Assembly (NCBI GenBank): GCA_020543525.1
Contig: JAHYIO010000006.1
Span: 1,612,001 to 1,676,000 of the forward strand
Length of the DNA: 64,000 nucleotides
Direction: 5' to 3'
DNA from: Coriolopsis trogii
Taxonomy: Eukaryota; Basidiomycota; Agaricomycetes; Polyporales; Polyporaceae
Shown piece after piece: positions 21,139 through 32,678 of the stretch; within the stretch, counting starts at the first letter, position 1, and each line of letters starts with the position of its first letter. A program made the translations under genes and the position numbers. The notes under the pieces were generated by a model. That model was not told the DNA's origin. It saw only the letters and a list, made by a program, of their open reading frames with translations, and searched no databases.

Positions 21139-22873
21139 CTAGTACAATGCCGGATTCCCGCATTGTAGAGCGAGTGATGAGATACTCGGCATCCAGATGC
21201 AGATCTGACATTGTCCTGACTGTATCATGCCCCACTGGTCTAAGCGTAGTACACGAGTACTGAATCCTGATCCCCACCATGCATACGCCTCAATGTGTAG
21301 CAAGTCCGAGCTCAAACGACCGAGCTTCGGCATCGCCCTGAAAACGGCCTCAACCCGCCCCTCACAGCTGCCCGCCCATGGCACAAGTATCCACTCCACC
21401 GCAATAGAAAGCCGAGGACGCAGGCCCTCATCTTCTCCCAACGCAGAGTAACGTTCCGCGGGACGACATGCACCAGCGTCAAGGTGCCTGTCGTCAGCGA
21501 ATCCATGTGGGAGCTGGAGATGTTTGAAGCAGATGTCGTCCAACACGGACAGGTCCTCGAGCAAGCGTGGGGCCATGATCTCCACCCGATGACGCTCGTA
21601 CACGCTCATGTATCCCAGATCCCTGTCGCGCACCAGGTTGAGTCGGAGGAAGGGTGCGGCAGGGTGCGCGAGCACGGCGGTCACGGCAGGGGTGATGTCC
21701 GGGAGCATGGAAAACGTGCGCGGCGCCGCCATTTCGACCAGGCTCGAGTCGTCGTGCTCAGGGTCATACAAGAGTGCGTCTGTGCGCGAGTCAGCTGGCG
21801 AGTGCACGGGGACTTTGAGTATGACGCCATTTAGCTTCTTGAAGCCCTTGAGTGCATTTCCGACCGCATCCCAGAGAGTCTCAGAAACTTCGGGGCTGTC
21901 TGTGGACACGACGGGCGCGTTGAGTCGATATATGGTCTAGAAAAGCCGGATACTCACTTGGAATGGTGTCAGATTGAGAGTGGAGATCTGTTTGCAGATC
22001 CAGCCTGAGAAACAAGATGCCTGCTCCACCCAGTGTCCGCAAAAACGCACACAGCGATCGGACGTTGATGGTCAGGGGGGGTCTGATGGAGAGATACTGC
22101 AGGGCGCTGAAGTCTATAGGCTTGTATGGGTACTCGAAATACTTGGAAGGTGTATAGCGCCCCCGATTCCAGGTATCCTCTGATTGTTGATTCAGGGGGG
22201 AATCTACACCCACGCGGCTCGAAAAGTCAAAGTCTTCGAGGTGCATACTCTCCAGTCGCGCTGATTGTAAGCCGGTCAGAAGACAAGGGAGGGAGCAGTA
22301 AACGGCGTCAACTACAATGCGGACGAGTGGCAGGGCGGGCGGGGGTTCCAGGATAGTGCCTTCTTCCCACCAGAGCGCAATGTTCCGTAGGTGTAGAGAA
22401 CGCAATCTCGTGAAATGCGGAAGCACCGACAGGAGTGCGGGATAGTCCAATATGGGAGTTCCAGGGCCGTAGAGACGAGGGGCACTCTGCCGTCTTCGAC
22501 CATCGCCTTCGACACTGCCCGCCGGGGCGATGGATCGGCATTGCACATAGGATTCGTCAGACTGGGTGTATGTTCTCCTGTGACGGTCCAGATATGTCTT
22601 GTAATCACCCCCTTCCTGAAGGTTCAAGCTCTGGATGTATCGCGCAAGCTCGGGGCGGCTGCCGATGAAGTGAAAGAATTGATAGAAGCGTATACCAGTC
22701 CACGGCGACCCGATGCTGATTTTAGAGAAGAGTAGTGGTCGAGCGACGACACACCACTCCTGGCATACAAGAGAGCACTTTTGGAGGACCCATTTCCTCG
22801 AGTCATCAATCTTGATGACCTCGCCAAAGACACAATGAACCACGTCCGCGGGTAGGCGGGGGTGCGAAGGCAT
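21139..22873 (-). CDS. F-box-like protein (array copy E), intact
   Basis: Two exons: 22873-21958 and 21899-21139, joined by a 58-bp GTGAGT...CACAG intron in phase 1 (558 aa). The N-terminal F-box-like domain (Leu-Pro-Ala-Asp-Val-Val-His to Ala-Arg-Pro-Leu-Leu-Phe) is followed by the leucine-rich family region. The C-terminus is about 45 residues longer than that of copy B. Part of exon 1 (22131-22455) is almost the same as in copy D, consistent with gene conversion. Upstream are the shared leader motif (about 23048-23063) and a likely 5' UTR intron, so this copy keeps the full ancestral promoter. Presumed SCF substrate adaptor; substrate unknown. Confidence 0.8.
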
Positions 22874-23919
22874 GTCTTGATGCCAGGAACGGTAGGGAAA
22901 CTCGGACCGTGACAGTCGACCAGTGGCAACTCAACGACGTTCAAACGTTCAACGCCGAGTATCGATGCCTCTGTGCCCTCAATCAATCAGCGTAAATCAG
23001 TACTCGTTGTCGATATGTACTCACCTCGCTGTTCAGAGTCAAAAGTGCGAGCTGGCAAAGCAGACCATGGCCAGCCAACGAGGTATCGCCGCCACGGTGT
23101 ATCCGCGTGTTCACACGCTCCCACGGTCATTTCAGCGCCGGCGGCAAAGCGGGCAGGTAGAGTACATGATCTTCGTTAGCGGGACAGCGTGCAAAATGCA
23201 GCTCCATTCAAGAGTCGTATCTCTTCTTAGCTGAACGAAGTGTACGAATGAATGAAGGGAGACTCGGAGAAAATCAAGTCGGTACTGTGACGTCCTCGGC
23301 GACTGCCGATACCCACTAACAAGCGCTCCCTGCCACCCGAGAGGACCGTCGGGACACCTGGAGATCACTTCATGAATTTAGGAGCACATACGCCGACCCC
23401 GAGTGGAAGGAGGGGAAAGATTATATGATGTACATTATCAGCATGTGTTCCTACCTACCTAGTACAGGCCCTGTATCGTCTGCTTCGACTCCGAGAGCCG
23501 ACCCCGTAGCTAAACAACGACCGATGACATTGTCCGTCTTCATTCAGAAAGCAGTGGGTAATGACCGTGTACGAAGGGAGCGACAGGGTGAACGGCTGAC
23601 ACAGGTCTCCAAGACGCCGCTGCCCGAGAGCAGCGACGGCAGAGACGAGAGCCGGGAGGAGCGGTAATTAACAACAAACAACCCAGAACAAGAGTTCATG
23701 CAAGAAAGATTACGGACAGCGTCCCCCAAAGGAGCGCGTCCGGACTCGGACAGTACTCGAGGCACAACAGGTATAGCAGAGTCATAGGTCCGAGGGGAGT
23801 AGAGAGGAGAAGTGCGGGGGTGCGCGCGTGGGTGATCGAGAGGGTTGCGTTTCATAAATGTCCTGTCAAATGTTCCAGCTGTCCCGTCGGGTGGGGAACA
23901 GCAAACAAGAGCCGCCGCC
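22874..23919. other. Promoter of copy E and 3' flank of secreted-protein copy 2
   Basis: The first 250 bp carry the conserved leader of the F-box array. The remainder (about 23130-23919) shows only overlapping shadow frames, one of them the 3' extension of copy 2's frame beyond its splice site. No gene supported. Confidence 0.4.
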
Positions 23920-25622
23920 TCAAGCGACGACGGCAGCGCCGACGATGACAGCAGCACCGGCGATGAGCAGCTCGAAGCCGCGCCCAGCAAAGGCGGCGGC
24001 AGCGCCGTTCGGGGTGTCGGTGGGAGTCGTCGAGGACGAGCTACCCGCAGCGGAGCTTCCGGCGGTGCTCCCAAGGGGCGCCTGATTTCCACGCTTCGTG
24101 TCAGTACACTGTAATACAAAAGCCCAAGACGCAGAACACTCACGACCGGGGCAGAAGTCCTAGCCGTGTTCGTCGTCGTCAAGCGTCCCGTAGAGCTCAA
24201 CGTGGTGGGGACGGCCGTCGCAGAGGAAGACGCCGAGCTGGAGCTGCTCACCGCGGTGCTCGTGGGTACCGAGGAGCTGCTTCCCGCGCCGGAGCTAGCC
24301 TGCGACGACGCGCTCGTGGTCGGCTTCGTCGAGGCACTGGTAGTGGACGCCGGCGAGCTCGGGGTCGTGATGTGCTGCCCGTTCCCGATCGTGTTCACCT
24401 TGTTGCACTGGGACTTGGGCGGGGCCGGGTGCGGCTCAGGCGTCGAAGGCTGACCCTGGCGGAACGTCGAGGTGCCGTAAACGCCCATAGGCTACACGAC
24501 GCGCGCGAATTCAATGAGTCGAACTGAATAGGACATCCAAAGTAAAACATTACGTACCTCTCCGGATTCGCCCTTGCAGGAGTCGAAGGAGCCGGGAGAG
24601 TAGTCGCCGGGCATGTTCCAGTAGCAGCCCATGACGTCGTAGATGTGTTCGCACATTCTGGCCGCGTTGGGGCCATCCTTGCAAGCACGGATACAGAACT
24701 CGTTGTATGAGATGAAGTTCTACGGGAAGGTACGGCGTCAGATGTGGTTATGTTATGGTTCGCCAAGAGGCCGAGCACCGCTAACGAGTGGCGATGGGCG
24801 TCGTGGCAATTCAGAAGGAAAGAGCTTACCGTCCATTCGTGCATCTGCGACATCTTTCCGAATGCGTTGGAGAAGACGAGGCCACCGATGGGGTTGCCTG
24901 TGAACCGTCATGGTCAGTAAATTGCACATGACGCGAAAGTACAGAGCTTGGGGAGGGGTTCAGATGATACTATGGAGACTGGAGGCGCGTCTCGACAGAG
25001 GCACTTCTGACGCCGATCTGCAAAACGTGCCCAGCTTCCCTTCCTCCTCCCTCACACCGCACCGACACCCCCGCGCTCGGAATCAAGGCGCGCGCACGAA
25101 AGTGACTCACCCTTGCCGTCCGCGCCGTGCGGGTCGAGTTCACCTCCAGCATCGCCGTCGGGGATGTTGAGCTTCGTGAGGTCGCCGACGCCGGTGACCT
25201 GCACGTAGTCCGGCGTCTGGACAAAGTGCGCGCCCTGGATCGCGCCGTCGGGGATGACGCGCGTACCGTGGCCGGCCTGGACGCACCACGCGACCTCGAT
25301 CCGCTCCGTGTTGCCGATGTCGGAGCCGGGGCCTGGCGTCGGGGGCGCGAACACGCACCAGTCGTCGAGCGAGTTCACTGTCCGTTCGCGCGCGGTCAGC
25401 ATGCGGCACTGCTCTTCGGGGGTGCATGGGTCGGGGTCGGTGCGCACCGTAGACGTTCTGGCACATCGAGTCCTGGCTGCTGCCCGTCCCGCACTGGTTC
25501 GTGCCGGACTGGCCCTGCTCGGAGATCTTAGGGGCGTTCTCGGGGGTGTAGGTCGCGGTGTAGGTCTGCGCGAGCGCGACAGACGCGAAGGCGAGGGTGA
25601 CAAGGAGGGCGGGACGGAACAT
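23920..25622 (-). CDS. Secreted, probably GPI-anchored basidiomycete protein (copy 2)
   Basis: Paralogue of 10711-12288 with the same six-exon plan: 25622-25448, 25377-25111, 24897-24830, 24719-24558, 24491-24144 and 24108-23920 (402 aa). Exons 1 to 4 have exactly the same lengths as in copy 1 (175, 267, 68 and 162 nt). Seen: signal peptide, the conserved Cys-containing surface domain, a longer Ser/Thr-rich stalk (exon 5 is 348 nt against 234), and a hydrophobic Val/Ala/Ile tail typical of a GPI signal. Likely wall- or membrane-bound and O-glycosylated. It is on the opposite strand to copy 1, so the two full copies bracket the F-box array. Exons 3-5 are the source, or sister, of the fragment at 18492-19145. 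Confidence 0.85.
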
Positions 25623-26533
25623 GGTAAAGAGCGACAGGGGCGTAAACGCGACGAGAAGGGGGGGGGGAGGGAGAAGGGGGAGAGCGCACCTGGACGCTAT
25701 CGGACGGTCGATTTATGGACAGGGCCTCGAGCCAGGCTGCTGAACTCTGTGAATGGGCAAGTATCGCCGTGGTGGGCTGGCCGCCTTCGCGATTAAGCCG
25801 CGATGACTGGCCACACGATCAGCTGGACGAGCTGAGCTAACGGGGACGGAACACGGTCCTTCGACCATCCCCCATCCTCGCACGCATCCGGCTGGGAACG
25901 GCCTCAGACGCACCTGCCCAATCGTAAAAGCAGCACTACATCCGCCATCAGTCCGGATACGCCCCCGTGCACGCATCAAGACAGCTATCAGTCTCGCGCC
26001 ATCAACAGGTCGCTACTGACATACCGACGATCCTTTGATTTTATGATCGCGCGTGGACCTTCATTTCGATGCGCGTATCCATCTTCAGTGCGATACGCGG
26101 GAGTGCGCTGAAGCAAGAGTCGTTGCAGACGAGGAAGAGGGTACGGTACATGCGAAGGATCCGGCTTGCAGCACCTCAGCGGACAAGTCCAACTCGCCGG
26201 GAGCGGAAACGCTGACAACTGTGGGAGTCTCAAATGAACCTGATCGCGCCGCCACACGCCACAAACGGCCCTGCTAAAACTGTGAACGCCCTTGACGAGC
26301 TCGAACCATCGCGGGGAGTCGTCGCCTCCGGATCCGAGGTCGCGTGTACTTGCTTCAAGCCGTCCACAGCAGCACGGATAGTCTGAGCTAGTCTGAGTCG
26401 TCACTAAGTATGATCCCATATACACTACGTAAATACAACAAGCCTGCATAAACGGCGCGAGTCAAATAAGTAGTATGTATATAACCCACTGTCCGTCCCG
26501 TCTTCGTTCATCGCCAGTCGTGATCTCACAGTT
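25623..26533. other. Promoter of secreted-protein copy 2 and 3' flank of OPT gene
   Basis: A plus-strand purine-rich tract with a run of G (about 25655-25684) and a CATAAA box read on the minus strand near 25710 form the core promoter of copy 2. The rest (25800-26533) shows no coding frame. Confidence 0.5.
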
Positions 26534-29392
26534 CTAACCGCAGAACTCGAAGCCAGGGCAGCCGATGGCCGTTCCGTAGACTGCAAGGCAAGAAAGGGGT
26601 CAATATGAGACGCACAACACACAACAAGAAACGCGACGTACGCCCGCCATCGACCTTCGCCACCGCCAAAAGCGCCTGGAGCACACCCCCCAGACCCTCG
26701 CCGGCAAGCATCCCCGCCGAGACCGCGAACATGTACATGTCGAAGCTCGCCGGGCTCCTGAGCGCCCAAAAGTAGTTGAAGCTCGAGCCGGCGGCCATCG
26801 CGATCGAGTAGTACACCTGCGGCACGACGAACGCGAGCCCGACCGCGTTCCAGTTCGGCACGTACCCCCAGTACTTCTTCGGGATCCACAGGTGCTTGAC
26901 CACCACGCTCAGCACCGCGAAGATCCCGAGCGCGATCGCCGTGTACCCCGAGCTCGCCGGGATGGGCAGCTTCGGCGCGGACACGGCCGCCGCGACGGCC
27001 GCCCACGCCGCGACGGACGGCGCGCCGTACGTGCACTGGCCGTCCTCGGGCAGGTGCAGGATGCACGGGCTCGCGGTCGTGAAGAGGATGAAGAGGCCGA
27101 CGTTGAGGAAGATGGCGACGACCGCGCCGCAGAGCTGCGCGATGAACTGGTTGCGCGGCTTCGCGCGGAGGAGGTAGCCCGTCTTCAGGTCCCCGGTCAT
27201 GTCCGTCGACTGCGCCGCGGACCCGCCTGCGATGACACCCGCCGTCAGGTTCATGATCCGCGCGGGGTCCTGCGCGTAGCCCGCGCCCTTGCCGATCCCA
27301 CCAAAGATCAGTTGGGAGGCCTGTGTGGAGAACGGTTAGCGTGGTCGCACGGGAGCAGACGAGGACGCGGAGACTGGCCTTGGCGACGGTGGAGATGGGG
27401 TTGACGTCGGTCGTACCCGCGCTTTGGACGCCAATGAACGAGAAGAGGAAGCCGAGGATGAGCGAGAGGAGGGCCTCGCCGACGTTCATGGAGAACATCG
27501 TCGCGAGGATCGCGCACGACACGACGATGGAGAGGAAAAGACCGGTCGTCCACCACAGGGTCGGCACGCGGTCCTCGCGGGGTGACAGATCCTCGTCGTC
27601 GTCGGCGTTGTAATTCGGGTCCTCGCGGAACCACGACATGGGGTTCAGGTTGATGCCTGCCTTCCTGATGCTGCTGATGATCTCGGGGGCGTTCATGCCC
27701 AGGTCAGCGAAGGAGTAGAGCAACATCATCAGAACACCAGGCCCTATCAATAGGAGTTAGATCATGCGTCTCGAGAGATTGCCAGGGACGGCGTACAGAG
27801 GAGCCAGTAACGGGGAGAGGGGTGGGTCGTGTAGAGGGTAGGGTCGCTGAAGGAAAGCGCGCCGTAGCTGATGAGCGGGTACTCATCCGAGATAGGAGTG
27901 CCGAACGCGAGTCCGTTCTTGACAAGGGAAGGAGCAACTGTGGAGAGCGGTCAGTGGACGATCGCCGCGGAAGAGGAGGTACACGTACTGATGCCCCACG
28001 CGAGGATGGAGCCACCGAAGAAACTCCAACTTGCGTTGAGACCGGAAAGCATACCAGCGCCAAAGAATGCAGGAGTAACTAAGGGTGACAATCAGATTCG
28101 GGAGTAGCTACGCCGCAAATGGACCGGGTACGCACACTCAATCCACCAGCCGTAGTTGTCGAGGGAGATGATGCTGGTGAAGCCCAGGCGGTAGAGCGTC
28201 CAGCCAATGTGCCAGTCGTAGAGCTACACAATCCCACGTGAGCCTTCCACTGACCCCGTTCCTGCAACCTGAAGAAATACTCACGATACCAGGGGCGTAG
28301 CCGGTCATGACCTTGTAGACGAACACAGCGATGAACGCAGTGAGCAACGCAAGCGACTTCTTGCGCGCCGCAATCGCGCCCGTGCGGCTGTTGTGCAGCG
28401 CGCGGATCGTGATCGCCGTCGCCGCGGGGGTCGGGAACGTGAGCTTCTGCTTGACGATGTAGTACTTGCGGAGCGGGATGACGAAGAACACGCCGTAAAA
28501 GCCCGTGCAGACGGTGAGCGCGATCAGCTTCCCGATGTCCTGCTTCGGCAGCGCCGAGAGCAGGTCGAGCCGGTACATCGCGGGGATGGCAGAGACGAAG
28601 AGGATGCCGATGCCGCCCGCCGCGGTCGCGGCGGACTGGACGGTACAGTTCTCCTTGGGCCCGAATGAACCGCCGAAGAGGCGGCCCAGGAGACCGGACT
28701 CGGGGAGAGCCTTGGAGAGAGGTTTGATGATGGCGTATCCAAAGATGGCCTGGAGCACAAAACCAAGCCGCTCGAGTCAGGATCGCGTGCAGTGCGACGC
28801 GCGCTGGGAGTACTTACACCGAAAAGCTGGAGCGCGCCAATCAGTCACTTGTCATGGATCCACAAAGAGCGGGAGGAGCTCACCTGGGGGCCGAACGTGA
28901 ATCCGGTCTTGAGGCCGAGATAGATGTTGGAGGCACCGACTGCGTGAGAGTCAGCACACCTGTAGAGGACTAGGCCAGCGCCTGGACGTACCGATGGCAC
29001 CCAGCACGCAGCCAACAAGGATGGCGCTGCACGCCGCGCACGGGTCGTGGGTGTTAGTGAATGTTCTGGGCGGCCGAAAGCCGCGGCCGGGGGACAGACT
29101 CACCGGAAAGTAAGCTGGTGGGTCTCCTCCATCTCATCCGCCTCCACGGGGAACGGCTTCGTGCTGCGAGTAGAACGGACGTGTTAGCCTCGCGATCGCG
29201 CGCAAAGTGTGCTGCAGGCCAGAGGAGGCGCACTCACATGTCGTGGGTCTGCAGGTCATAGTCATCGTGTAGCTCGGGTCCAGCCTCTTCCTTCATGTGC
29301 GCCTTCTCGTCGGTCGAGGCGTGCGAGCTCTCGCCGCGGGAGAGCTCAGAGAGCCCCTGGACGGGCTCCTGGGTGGTGGGGGGAGACGACAT
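26534..29392 (-). CDS. OPT-superfamily oligopeptide/metal-chelate transporter (YS clade)
   Basis: Plasma-membrane proton-coupled transporter of small peptides or metal complexes; the substrate cannot be told from sequence. Twelve exons (minus): 29392-29238, 29163-29104, 29026-28992, 28939-28884, 28826-28818, 28749-28285, 28223-28136, 28078-27989, 27937-27797, 27743-27379, 27320-26642 and 26580-26534. All phases agree (729 aa, the usual family length). Seen: an acidic cytosolic N-terminus, about 14 hydrophobic segments, the Gly-Leu-Lys-Thr-Gly motif after the second helix, a Tyr-Ser-Phe-Ala-Asp-Leu-Gly motif and the Asp-Met-Thr-Gly-Asp-Leu-Lys-Thr-Gly block typical of YS-clade OPTs. Exon 5 has only 9 nt (Leu-Phe-Gly), and the intron 27378-27321 needs a GC donor. 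Confidence 0.9.
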
Positions 29393-31500
29393 GGGAGCAG
29401 CAGCAGCGCGTGCAGAGACACTGGCAGGGCAGAGTCAGCAGCGGCGGAGGAAGAGCTGGCACAGGGGACCACGAAGGTCGGTCGTCGTGTGTACGGTCGA
29501 GAAGACACGAACAGGACGGGGCGGGAGGACCGGGAGGGGATTATATAGCAGCATCTGAATCGCGAACTCAATGGTGGGATCAGCTGGGACTCTGGCGAGG
29601 ATTGATGGAGCGCGAGGTTGCGTGCGAGGGTGGCGCTGAGCTCGTCCATATGCGCCCAGAAGGCTGGAGGTCCACGAGCTCGCCATCGTTGGAAGTCGCC
29701 ATGTGCACAGGAACCGCCTCCGCCAAGTCCCCGCCTTTCCCCTGTCCGATCCCATCGGTGGGTGGATCCATGCTGCTTTCGGTACCATCCATCTCTCCTT
29801 GATGCTCAGCTTGACACACCTGATAGACGACAGTAGACGACTCTACATCCTCGGCCACCGATTGATCGTTACAGCTTCCCGGTCGTCGACGGGGTGGCCT
29901 TCGTCTCCTCCACAAGTGCGCATGGACAGACATGACAGTGAGGGGACGCGCACGAGGAGACGTGACTCAACTCGGCGGTGAAATTATCAAGAGGAGTGTG
30001 TACTGACATCCGCCGGCCGCGGCAATTTCTTACCAGCAGCCAGAAACGATCGTATGTACCGCCGGCATATTCTTCCCCGCGTCCGGACCCCTCGACATGC
30101 GCAAAATTCGAACACCGGAGGACGACCCTCGCGCGACAACAAGTGATTATACTTATAGCCTTGCTTCTCAGCACGAGACGTTTTGTACGTTCTATCACTT
30201 ACACAAACCTCGACCTGCCAAGCTCAGCCATACGACTTATCCGAAAATTGAAGACACCTTGGACGCCTTCGCGCACATGAGAACACAGCATGCATGCAGC
30301 ACAAGTTGCAACCTCCATCCTGGGCCCCACCTACGTATGTATGAGCGCATAAGTATAGGTGCCTACCGCCGCGTTTCCCGTGCCCGCTATACAGAATGTA
30401 CATGCCAACCTCGCCGCATCGCGCGGAAACCTGCCAACTTGCATAATACTTCTGAATCTCAGGACTACTCACTCAGGAACGGGACACACATACGTACCAG
30501 GTCCTTCTCGAACACCCAAGACGCCAGAGCTCAAAAAGTCAAGTCGGAGCAGACGCGCCCGCGTGCCTGTCCACAATGCACATGTCATCCCGTCCCCCCT
30601 CCACAGCTCCGGAACGTATGAAGTCTCTCGGCAGGACCATCGACGACGCTCGCCTCCTCCGCTCCCGAATCTTGGCTGTCTGGACACTGTCACGGACCAT
30701 CAAAGGCCAGCGGCACACAGCGGGCGGTGTGATAACATGCTAAGCCCCGGCCGGTCTCCTGGAACCTTGATAAGAGTCGACGTCTAGGACAGTTCAGGCT
30801 TAGGTTCGAGTCGAACCTTGGAGCTTGGACTGAGGATGATCTGGGAGCATGAACACGTTGGCGCTTTGCTATGGTGGATGTCCGACTTCCACTGGAGATA
30901 GGGCCACACGTTAGAGTGTACGAGACCGGACGTTGCAGCGCGCGCTCATGCAGTCGTCATCGAACGCTCCATGTTCTCGACAGAGTTGATGACACCAGCG
31001 TGGATATGAAGATAAGTCGTACAGACGACATATGCTATGCGCGAATGCGTGCAGTGCGAGAAACTCGATGTGGAACTTGAACCTGAAGAATGCCATGATG
31101 GAGACAACGATGCACGATTCGAACGCCGTAGGAAAAAGTGACATACGACTGGGGAAGACCTAAAAGCTGGAGCCAACAACAAAACCACACATCGTCCGCA
31201 GATAATTAGCCAACTGTCCACAAATCCCGCGGCCGCAGGCGGAGCGCTGAACATGAACACCTTCCATGGATCTGAATCGGCGCCCATATGGATGTCTGTA
31301 TGAAAGGCTGCGCGCAAGTCAGCTGCTTAATATTTAGGGTTTGATGGACGATCCACGTACCCAAACGGCACTCCGAGATTCTCGGCGCACGACTGTGGGG
31401 AACGAATATGAAAGGAACTCAGAGAGAATGAATGTTTATCAGAACCGGACTTGGTACGAAATACGCCAGGAACCAGAAGCTCTTGGATCAGTGAAGAAAC
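29393..31500. other. 2.1-kb intergenic region
   Basis: Upstream of the OPT gene and downstream of GET5. Several overlapping open frames (for example 30097-30621 plus and 31317-30946 minus) lack known motifs, splice logic or coding composition. An inverted repeat around GGTTCGAGTCGAACC lies near 30802-30816. No gene supported. Confidence 0.35.
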
Positions 31501-32678
31501 CTAGGTGCCTGCCATACCGATGACGCCAACCGCGTCGCGGATCTTCGCGATCTCGCTCACAGAAAGCTGGCCCTTGCTCGCGCAGAAGAAATCTTCCCAT
31601 GCAGCCCCTGCGTCGCTCGGATGAGGAAATTGGGTCCTGTTAATAGGTTGAACATCAGTCAACGCGATCGAGGAAAGCGCGACGACAGAGTTCGGGTTAG
31701 GAAGTACGATGTATGGATCGTATCATATAGAGGGAGGCCGAGAAGGATCACTCACGCAAGGAACGCATATAGCTTCTCCCAGAACTCCGGTTTCGATACC
31801 GTGGCATGATACGGAGTGTCCGAAACGGAACTGGGTGAAGCAGGGATTGACGACGTGTCCAAGACGAGAGGGATGTCCACAAGCTTCTCTCCGGGGCTTG
31901 GGGTCAGGGAGGGTGAAGGGGACAGCACGACGGACGGTATACGCGCATGGCCCGATCGCGATGTCTTGGGTTCCGGGCTGGCAAGAAGAGTCACAGACTC
32001 TGGGTTGCTCTCGAGATGGGCCGCAGGGGATGCAGAAGGAGCCGGTGCTGCTTCTTGAGCAGAGACTTTGGAAGGATCCCAGTCGAAGCCGGGCTTGACC
32101 ATGAGGTTGACAGTGTCCCCATCCTTGACGGCGTATTCGCGCAACAGCTTCGCATCAGCGAGCGCCTTGCCTTTGAGCAGAAGACGTTGAACATCGGCGG
32201 GAGGCGCGCCAGGGACTGCGGCAAGCTGTGCCTTTATTTGGGCGATCGTGTCGGTAGGCTGGACATCGAGAGTATATGCTTGTACAGGCTTCGTTGACTT
32301 GAACGTCACACTTATCGAGCCTGTACCAAGGGAACGTATACGCGCATGAATGGGGATGTCCACAGCGAATGGGAAGGAAAGGGGGATTCTGAATGAGATG
32401 AGTGGCGAGAACTTACCTGTCGAAACAGACTGGGTACTATGTCGCTCTGGAGGGGCCGGTACATCGATCTAGGCAAATCAGACGCGCCGCGGCCGTGTCA
32501 GAACGCAAGAAGCACTTCATGAAGGACCAGCACAGCCAGGAGCACATACAGGCAGCACGGGCACCTTCTTGAGCTCGTTCTCTGGGGCTTGCTGGTAGTC
32601 GTTGCCATATACGACTGGCTGGGACGAGATTGCATTGACGAAGGACTTGACAAAGGCAAGTTCTCCCTGTTCAGACAT
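31501..32678 (-). CDS. GET5: Ubiquitin-like protein, probable Get5/Mdy2 (UBL4) homologue
   Basis: Get5 with Get4 and Sgt2 hands tail-anchored proteins to the GET pathway for ER insertion. Exons (minus): 32678-32550, 32468-32417, 32320-31756 and 31636-31501 (293 aa), phases 0, 1 and 2. Seen: an N-terminal helix (Leu-Ala-Phe-Val-Lys-Ser-Phe) as in the Get4-binding part, a ubiquitin fold at about residues 60-130 with Leu-Leu-Leu-Lys-Gly-Lys and a Val-Asn-Leu-Met strand, a Ser/Pro-rich linker, and a C-terminal helical domain (Phe-Trp-Glu-Lys-Leu to Glu-Ile-Ala-Lys-Ile-Arg) that fits the homodimerisation domain. The last intron is 119 bp. The gene is divergent from NDUFS5, 282 bp between ATGs. An unrelated ubiquitin-like adaptor is the alternative. 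Confidence 0.75.

Noticed and set aside
12881..22873. Array units as transposable elements
   Set aside because: No terminal repeats, target-site duplications or transposase. The repeats are gene-plus-leader units typical of tandem duplication.
26892..27404. Long Arg-rich plus-strand frame opposite the OPT gene
   Set aside because: Antisense shadow of GC-rich coding exons 10-11 of the transporter.
30097..30621. 174-codon plus-strand frame
   Set aside because: Overlapped by equally long frames on both strands, with no recognisable domain or promoter.
30800..30820. GTTCGA-containing inverted repeat as a tRNA T-arm
   Set aside because: No acceptor stem, D-arm or anticodon arm can be built around it.
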